Source: Bombardia bombarda (taxonomy: Eukaryota; Ascomycota; Sordariomycetes; Sordariales; Lasiosphaeriaceae). Taken from it: a stretch of DNA of 64,000 nt. The position numbers were made by a program, and so were the translations under genes. The stretch lies in NCBI GenBank assembly GCA_030512295.1, contig JAULSR010000002.1, positions 1,240,001 through 1,304,000 of the forward strand, in the 5' to 3' direction. This document shows positions 57,569-64,000 of the stretch, piece after piece; within the stretch, counting starts at the first letter, position 1, and every line of letters starts with the position of its first letter. The notes below the pieces were generated by a model. The model was not told where the DNA came from, ran no database searches, and was given only the letters and a program-made list of their open reading frames with translations.

Positions 57569-58262
57569 GTTTGAAGGCGGGCAGATTGCGCAGATGCAAC
57601 AATAATGCAACAGCGGAAGCAATCAAGGTGCCACGCGCGGTGGGCTGTGGGCTGTGGGCTGTGGGCGATAGGCCAAAGGTCCGCTGGCTCAGAATTGAAC
57701 ACCGAGAACGATGTCGTTAGCCGTTGTCACCGTTTTCGCCGTTGTCACACTTGAAACAGTTCTTCGGTAGGAAGGGGTGAGAAGAGTCACCGCCTCGAGC
57801 TGTCAGGTCTTTAACTTGGGATGTGTCTTGGAAAAATAGAGTTTGCTCCCGAATAGGTTAAAGTGCCTTTCCTCGGCGCCCAGCGCTCTGGGGCTGCTGG
57901 AGACCGCCGGACATGACGTACCGGAGCTTGCCGCAGCACCCACCAAAAGGCCCGACAAGGGCGCTAAAACGCGATTGGGTTGCATTGTTTCAGCAGCGTT
58001 GAGAGCTTGCATGTCAACCCTAGCTGCATGGGGGACCCTTAGCTCCAGGCGGCTCCTCCAGCCCCAAACCCATCATACCCTGAAAGGGAGGTAGACCATC
58101 TTTAATTCATTAGCACAAGATAAGGCGAAACAAAAAACACAGCTCAGATACGATCGGGCCAGATTTGTGGGGGATGTAGACAGATCTCTTGTCTGCCTGC
58201 TCTAAAATTCAGCGACACCTATCAAATGCAAATAAAATCAGCGCTCAGCAAAGATAACAAAC
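57569..58262. other. Intergenic region, AMP deaminase promoter side
   Basis: About 690 bp between two minus-strand genes. A short GTGGGCT triplication occurs near 57641-57664. No gene was seen. Confidence 0.45.
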
Positions 58263-59715
58263 TCATATCTTGGCCGAAGCTCTGCTCCTAGCTATGGGCT
58301 TCTTCTTCCCGTCCAACGAGTACAGCCCTCCCGCAGAAAAGACTATAACGGCCCCAACAAGCGTCCCAAACGCCAGTCGATTTCCAAATAGCCATATGCT
58401 CAAAAGCAAGCTGACCAGCTTGCGAATGTTGAGGACAATGGTCACTGTCAGGGCCGAAGAGGCTGCTGCCAAGAGGTTGACGCCCCGGATGCAAGCGTAC
58501 TGCGTGAGCACGTTCAGCATGAGATAGAAAAGCTGGCTTGGGATGTGAATCTTCTCCAAGGCCTTTTGAATGGTGGGTGATAGAATCGGATAGTCGTCGA
58601 CGGCCGGCACGGGGAGCGAGAGCGGTGCGCTTTTGGAGAGCTTGACAAACTGCCTCGACAATGACGGCAGGAACGGCAGGAACAGCGGCAGTGAGAGGAG
58701 ATGCGAGTAAAACAGATTCTCCTTCCACTGTGGCCCGTACATCCGGTACGTCTCTTCCGTGTAGAGACCCATCAGTGCCGACATGACCTGCGCAACGAAC
58801 AGTATCGCAAGACCCATGCTGAAACTCGAGTTGGCCTCGTGAGGTTCGTCAGAGGGTGGTGCCTGTATTCCTGTTAGACTGCTGTGCTTCTCAGACGGGG
58901 AAGTGGCGTGACAAACCTTGGTTTGCGCATCGGACCATGCGGCGGTGATGACGCCCACTGTAAGCAGCAAAACTGCTACAATTTGAATCCGAGAGTATTT
59001 CTTGCCGTACAGGCTCCCTGCCACAATCGTTGTTATGCTGCCACCAGAGCGAAGGATGATGTGTACCGGCACAGAAATGTCGTAACTGAAGGCATGATTG
59101 TTGAGAATGTTGATACTGAAGAACAGCACGATATTGACCAACCACCGTCGAATTGGGACCTTGTTTTGCTTGAGGAAGAAGGGCGGGCGTGTTCGGTCAA
59201 GCTGCGCGGGCAGCCCAATGACGGCGACAAAGAGGAATTGGACAAAGGTCAAGAGGGTTCCTGGATGTGGCGGACACACAAGCTGTCAGCCCATTGTTCG
59301 TCAAGTTCCCCCGCGGTCTCCCAAACCAGTACCGTGTCCTCTTCTCCTGGCATGACAGACAGCAATAACAACACAAAACAAACATACCACTTGCTGGCTC
59401 GACCTTAATGATTGACTCGAGCGCATACACATTGGAGCAGCAGCCGCCAAAGATCAGCGACAGCATGGCGCCGACAGCCAGCCATTGCGGGATGGTCTCG
59501 ATGAACATGCGACCGGCCAGGGCCATGGCGCGGCTGAAGACGGGGCGGTCGTCGTCGATGCCGTACATCTCGGCCTTCTCGAGGGACGGGGCGGCGTTGA
59601 TGACGCGGGGCGAGGGGGTGGGCATGGCTATCCCCTTGTCTCCGCGGTCCTTGTTACTGTTAACCACATTCTGCTGCTGTTTCTGCAGCACCTGACGCCG
59701 GCGGGAAGTTGACAT
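58263..59715 (-). CDS. YEA4: UDP-N-acetylglucosamine transporter-like protein (YEA4/SLC35B4 family)
   Basis: Exons 59715-59388 and 59260-58263 encode 441 residues; the start is the ATG of MSTSRRRQ, as the further upstream frame has only GTG. After a 75-residue cytosolic head, about ten membrane helices follow, starting WLAVGAMLSLIFGGCCSNVYALE. Family marks are EPASGTLLTFVQFLFV, NNHAFSYDISVPVHIILRSGG and the GLYTEETYRMYG and TQYACIRGVNLL stretches. It ends in a basic KKKPIARSRASAKI tail, which may be an ER retrieval-type signal. YEA4/SLC35B4 carry UDP-GlcNAc or UDP-xylose into the ER/Golgi lumen, for chitin and glycan synthesis. A possible 46-bp intron around 58919 was rejected because it would break the frame. 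Substrate specificity is inferred from family resemblance. Confidence 0.88.
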
Positions 59716-61703
59716 GGCCAGGGTCACCAGGGTGCGGGTGCGGGTGCGGGCGCGAATGCGATTCGGGATGGTGAGGGCATATATAGTGGTAGATCGCTCA
59801 GCCAGTGAAGGAAGGGAAAGTTGGAGACAGACGGAGGTGAAACGCGGCGGAGGAGAGTGGCAGATTCAGAGCCGTCGTCGGATGCCAGAGAAACAACTGC
59901 ATGCAATTCCGAAGCCCAATGGCGGGGCGCCTACTTAGTCTAGTTTCCTAGTTCTACGTAATGTGAACACGAAACCTAGGTCGGCAGGCGCGATCTGGGA
60001 CGACTCGAACTACTTTACTGGGTAAGGTAGTCGGGATGTACTATGCAGGCAGGTTCCTTGGGCGAACGGGACGACTCGGAAAGTGGAAGCGGCCAGGACC
60101 AAGAAAGACCAAAAGACAACCACAGACGACAAGACGACGACGAGAAGGTGAGAGTAACAGTAGCAGCAGACTCACGTCGAGCCCGATAATAAGTGGGCTT
60201 AATTAAGCACCAAGCCAGAATGACAATCCCTCCCTTTTGCGTCGACGTCGGTCCAGGTTCACGGTCAATAACCAACTTTTAGGTATTTTTTTCCTTCAGT
60301 CGGAATTGGACAATGTGGTCCCACGTAACTTAAACTTCCATGTGGCCACAACAAGCAAGGAAGGAAAGACGGTAGAGAAGTGGAGCGTCGCCCGAGATCC
60401 GCCGCAGTTAGTGTCGCATTTAGTGTATGTAGTGCGAAATAAAAAGTCGAAGAGGGGACGTGTGCAACGACTTGGTTTGCAGGCTTCCAGGTTGTTGCAG
60501 GCGGGATGACACACGAGGCCAAGAGGCCACGGAGCGGGCGGCTTCTCAGTGGCTTGAGATTTGCCGAACCGGGATTCCATGGATCGATTCGCCAATTCTT
60601 TAGACTTAACTCCCTGTAGCTTTTGTTTACGCCTGCACACATCGATCGCATCGTGGGGTTGAAATCTGCCGTCCGAGATCCCACCTTGAACTGCATGCCC
60701 AGACTTTTTTTTTAGACAGAGGAGGGTGTACTGCTGTCCACATGTCCGCATTGCTTCCGCTGTCAGAAGAAGCACGAGATCCAAGGCTCGAATAGGCAGC
60801 AATCTTACGGGATACTTCTTTTTGAGATCAGTACTCAGGTCGTGTAATTATGATGATGGAGTCCTTGTATTCCACTGTCTGCACGGTGTGACACGGAAAT
60901 GCAGCACGTACCTGAATCCCCGCCTCCATGCTTTGTTCATCCGGAGGAAGTTGTGAAAGGCATCCTTCCCGTTAAAACATGCAACCAGACCATGCCGCTG
61001 CAGCTACATGTTCTGGCCACTTTATGACCCGTCTAAGTAGCGTAGGTGGCTTGGATACCACGGCCTTTCCCAAGACACCTAATGCTTGGTATTGCAGTAT
61101 CAAGGTATTATTTTAGATGTCTGTACTTACTGTCCTAGTGCGACAGGAGTCCCTCACGCAGCCTGTCGGCATCACCGGTCAGTAGTACTCTCGAGGTACT
61201 TCTGGGCAATGTCTGGGGTTTAAGATTGGTCAAGACGACGTCGCCCAAGTGTAATAACATCGCCAGCTAACTCTGGAGTACCTGGTACCAAGTTCTCGTT
61301 ATTTTATCTTCAAGGTTATTAAAACAGGAAAAATCGTTGTTCATAAACTTAATACAATTACCACTTGAAGACGTTCAGATTTGGTTTCCCATCTCAATTG
61401 GCGTGCAGGTTGACCAAGTTGACCAAGAGACCCTAACCCTGTCTACTCCAGTCGATTGGTGGGCCCATGCATTTGGTCCACCTTTCAGGGCCCGCCAAGC
61501 ACCAGTTGGAGGCTCCATGTCCTGTCGCAGCATAGGACCCAGCTCACTGAGTTCAGGTCGTGATATCTCCCAGCCCATTTCGACATTGATTCCCCGGACC
61601 GCAGCGGCCACTGTGATTCTGCGCCGGCCGAAACTTTCAATAAAAGGATTACTGGCAAATACCAAGAACTCCATTGCTGTAAGATGAGCAAGAAGTAGCC
61701 AGA
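59716..61703. other. Long intergenic region, YEA4-like / TRS23
   Basis: About 2 kb between divergent genes. Open frames of up to 168 codons on the minus strand (60296-60802) lack family resemblance and use poor codons. The sequence is more AT-rich in the middle. No RNA gene or transposon end was recognised. Confidence 0.5.
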
Positions 61704-62341
61704 ATGTAAGACCTTCCTCCTCTCACTCACTCACCCCAAACACACACACACACACACTGACTCAAACAACCCCCCTCATCAGGACCATATTCACCCTCAT
61801 CATCATCAACAAGGCAGGCGGCCTCGTCTACAACAAGGCCTTCCACGACGCCGGCCTGAACAAGATCAGCACCAATGACTACCTCGTCCTAGCAGGCACC
61901 TTTCACGGGTAAGTCAACACCCCTCTCATCCCCCCCCCCCCCCCTCCCCTTTCCCTTCTTCCCCTTATTAAAACCCCCACAAGCGTCCACGCCATCACAA
62001 CCCGCCTCAACCCAGCCAAAAACGTGCCCGACCGCGCCACCATCACCGCAACCCCCGCCGCGCCTGCCGGCATCCTGACGCGCCCCGAGCCGCCCTCGGG
62101 CCTCGAGGTGCTCGAGACGGAAAACTTCCGGCTGCAGTGCTTCAACACCATGACGGGCACCAAGTTCCTGCTCTTCACCGACACGACGCAGACAAACGTC
62201 GACGTGACCATGCGCCGCGTCTACGAGATGTACTCAGACTACGTCATGAAGAACCCGTTTTACCAGCTCGAGATGCCCATCCGCTGCGACATATTTGATC
62301 GCAAGCTGTTGTCGCATATTAGGGAGATCAACAACAGGTGA
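61704..62341 (+). CDS. TRS23: TRAPP complex subunit TRS23/TRAPPC4 (sybindin family)
   Basis: Exons 61704-61705, 61783-61908 and 61984-62341, giving 161 residues. The sybindin fold is clear: MTIFTLIIINKAGGLVYNK, then after the second intron the HAITTRLNPAK loop, LEVLETENFRLQCFNTMTGTKFLLFTD and the C-terminal FYQLEMPIRCDIFD. TRS23 is a core subunit of TRAPP, the GEF that activates Ypt1/Rab1 in ER-Golgi traffic. No ATG lies inside exon 2 ahead of the conserved strand. The only good start is made by splicing AT (61704-61705) to the G at 61783, using a GTAAGA donor and a CAG acceptor. The unspliced RNA would read AUG followed at once by UAA. The protein ends close to the usual end of the fold, so it seems complete; yeast Trs23 is longer because of an insertion. 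Confidence 0.85.
61741..61757. repeat. (CA)n tract in the first TRS23 intron
   Basis: About eight CA units upstream of the branch point of the intron that splits the start codon. Confidence 0.85.
61930..61944. repeat. Poly-C run in the second TRS23 intron
   Basis: Fifteen consecutive C within the 75-bp intron (61909-61983). Confidence 0.85.
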
Positions 62342-62747
62342 TTTGTGATCTTTTAGATATGTTTTGCGGCGGGTGGGCAGTGAGTGAGTACGGGGGGAGG
62401 GGGCCGAGATGGATGAGTGGATGGTTGGCTGGTTGGTTGGGGTGCATGTTTTCTTCATGAGTCGACTTTCATAGAGTTTCTTTTTTTATCAGGCGTTCGG
62501 GCAGGTCGTTGGGCCTGAGGGGTTCATGAGAGAGACAAGACAGACATGTTACAGTCGGTCGGTTCTGTACCTTACTCATAGAGACGCTGATCCTTATACT
62601 TCGGTTCTCATTTATTGCAAAGAAGCTAGTCTATTTTCAACAGCAGCCCCAGCCAGAGTACAGAAACACCCATTTCCGTCCGTACGGGAAGAAAGGGCAG
62701 TCAATCAGTCAACCCAGCAAAGCTACCATCCCATTCCCCACCCAAAA
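62342..62747. other. Convergent intergenic region, TRS23 / RPN10
   Basis: A 406-bp gap with T-rich 3' UTR-like sequence and a short GGTTGGTT run near 62425; nothing else. Confidence 0.45.
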
Positions 62748-63764
62748 TTATGTCGTATCCATCTTGTCGTTATCATCCGACTTTCCGCCTTTGCTATCAC
62801 CACCACGCCCACTACCACCCGGCTGTCCATCCTTGCCCAGCAACGGCTCCGACTCTCCCGCGCCCTCGCCCCCCTCCTCCTTAACACTCTCCAAGCTCGC
62901 CTTGGTCGCCGCCTCGGCATCCTCGCGCGCCCGCTTCTCCTGCCGCGCCTTCTCCTCCTCCATGCTCATGCGCAGCGCCAGCGCGAGCTCGGGATCAACC
63001 GACGGATCAATACCGTACATGAAGTCTTCGCCGCCGCCGGCACCGGCGTCTGCACCAGCAGCACCTGACCCAGCGCCACCAAAAGAACCGCCACCGGCGC
63101 CCTCGCCGAGCAGGATGGCCGACGAGATGAGCTGGTCGCTGAGCAGGGCGCCGCTGGGCGGGATGGTGACGAGGTTGGAGCCCTCGCCGCTGCTGACCTC
63201 GCGGTTGAAGGCCTCGAGCTTGGTCGTGTTGTCCTCGTCGAGGTCGCCAAAGTGGACAAAGTCGACGCTTATCGTGTTCTTCTTCATCTTCTTGGCCAGC
63301 TTGATCAGGTCGCTCTCCACCTCCTCGATGGGCGAGCAGACAAAGACGATGATGCGCGCGCGCTGCGATTTGTTCTGGCGGTGCTTGAGCGCGAGCTGTT
63401 ACGATCACAACAACAGTTAGCTTCTCATGGTTTTCTCTCTATGGGAGAACAGTTAGGAAAGAATAAAACGTACACCTGCCACCTGGAGGCCCGTCGCCAG
63501 ATGAGCCGAGCCGCGAATCTTCTTCTTGGTCCGATGCAGGCCGTCGAGGATCTTGCCCTGGTCCGTCGTGAGGGTGACCAGCACCTCGGGGCCTTTGCCG
63601 CCCATGCTCATGAGCCCGACCGAGGACTCGGGGTTGCCTTGCACGACGTTCAGGAAGATGATGTTGACCGCGTCGGCCTGGGCGTCGAAGCGGGTTGGTG
63701 TGTAATCGCCGTTCCGACTGCTCTCGCTGTTGTCCACCACGATCATCACCGCCTCGAGAACCAT
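62748..63764 (-). CDS. RPN10: 26S proteasome regulatory subunit RPN10
   Basis: Exons 63764-63474 and 63395-62748 encode 312 residues. The N-terminal VWA domain (1-190) starts [20 protein letters not shown] with the metal-site-like DNSES and continues through the conserved [11 protein letters not shown] and [11 protein letters not shown] ubiquitin-interacting motif is at about 231-247 ([15 protein letters not shown]). The donor was placed at GTACGT (63473) so that LQVAG joins LALKHRQNK without loss; two nearby GTs break the frame or drop conserved residues. The linker before the motif is Gly/Ala-rich and the tail is polar, ending KMDTT. Rpn10 captures poly-ubiquitinated substrates at the 19S particle and stabilises the base-lid contact. 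It is the second proteasome-related gene here, with NAS6. Confidence 0.96.
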
Positions 63765-64000
63765 CTTGGCCGAGCTTGGTTCTGAGGTAATCGGGAAAAT
63801 GGTCTGCTAATTAGGATGTTTGGTGGGTTTTTGTAATTTGGCCGAGAGAGTTGGTATGTTGATTAGATGTTGGTAGGAACCCAAGTTGTTTGTGGTGCAA
63901 CAAGAGCTCCGACGACGTAGGTGCTACCTAAGGTGCGTAAGGCGGTTCAGCCTGGCGACCCGGAAGTGGGGACCCGGAAGTGGGGACCTGGACCTGGACC
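63765..64000. other. RPN10 upstream region with a short tandem repeat at the window edge
   Basis: Only 236 bp of the RPN10 promoter side is visible. The last 40 bp contain two copies of a GACCCGGAAGTGGG unit and then ACCTGG repeats. No proteasome control element (GGTGGCAAA) was found. Confidence 0.5.

Noticed and set aside
58876..58921. A possible 46-bp intron (GTTTG...CTAACAG) in the YEA4-like gene
   Set aside because: Its length is not a multiple of three and both sides continue in the same open frame, so splicing would break the protein. The branch point would also be too close to the acceptor.
60296..60802. A 168-codon minus-strand open frame in the 60-kb gap
   Set aside because: It has no ATG in a good context, many rare codons and Cys, and no resemblance to a known family.

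Overview
The window looks like nuclear DNA of a filamentous ascomycete (Pezizomycotina, most likely a Sordariomycete; the class is an inference). The genes have short introns, mostly about 50-130 bp, with GTRNGT-type donors, CTAAC-type branch points and YAG acceptors. They are GC-rich at third codon positions, are not in operons, and match conserved fungal housekeeping families. I saw no rRNA, confident tRNA, CRISPR array or virus. I reconstructed 24 protein genes by joining exons in phase; in every model the coding length is a multiple of three, except three that need one extra base each.

Layout. 0.3-10 kb: REX1-like RNA exonuclease (-), Mis18/Yippee-like coiled-coil protein (+), MYND-SET protein (-), prefoldin subunit 5 (+), a conserved protein of unknown function (-). 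10.7-20 kb: ORC1 (+), PRP46 (-), NAS6/gankyrin (+), TMF/Sgm1-like Golgi coiled-coil protein (-). 21.6-28.3 kb: alkaline ceramidase (+), prefoldin subunit 1 (+), a charged protein with five exact 29-residue repeats (+). 29.4-38.3 kb: HEM25-type mitochondrial carrier (-), COG8 (-), two unrecognised proteins (- and +). 39.5-46.4 kb: TLC-domain protein (+), SLA1 (-). 46.4-54.1 kb: a gene-poor stretch with one gene, cysteinyl-tRNA synthetase (+), followed by a 490-bp inverted-repeat element resembling a MITE and AT-rich DNA. 54.1-64 kb: AMP deaminase (-), YEA4-type nucleotide-sugar transporter (-), TRAPP subunit TRS23 (+), RPN10 (-).

The genes do not form one pathway. Groups recur, though: two prefoldin subunits, two 19S-proteasome factors (NAS6, RPN10), several Golgi/ER trafficking or lipid proteins (TMF, COG8, TRS23, UDP-sugar transporter, ceramidase, TLC protein), and translation or RNA proteins (REX1, PRP46, CysRS).

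The most unusual points are at the gene-structure level. The ceramidase gene appears to contain a 3-nt microexon. The TRS23 start codon appears to be split by an intron, so that the unspliced RNA reads AUG-UAA. AMP deaminase has a 7-nt first coding exon and NAS6 a 14-nt internal exon. Three otherwise intact genes (MYND-SET, TMF, CysRS) each lack one base, two of them in clear G/C homopolymers, which suggests consensus errors but could be real lesions.
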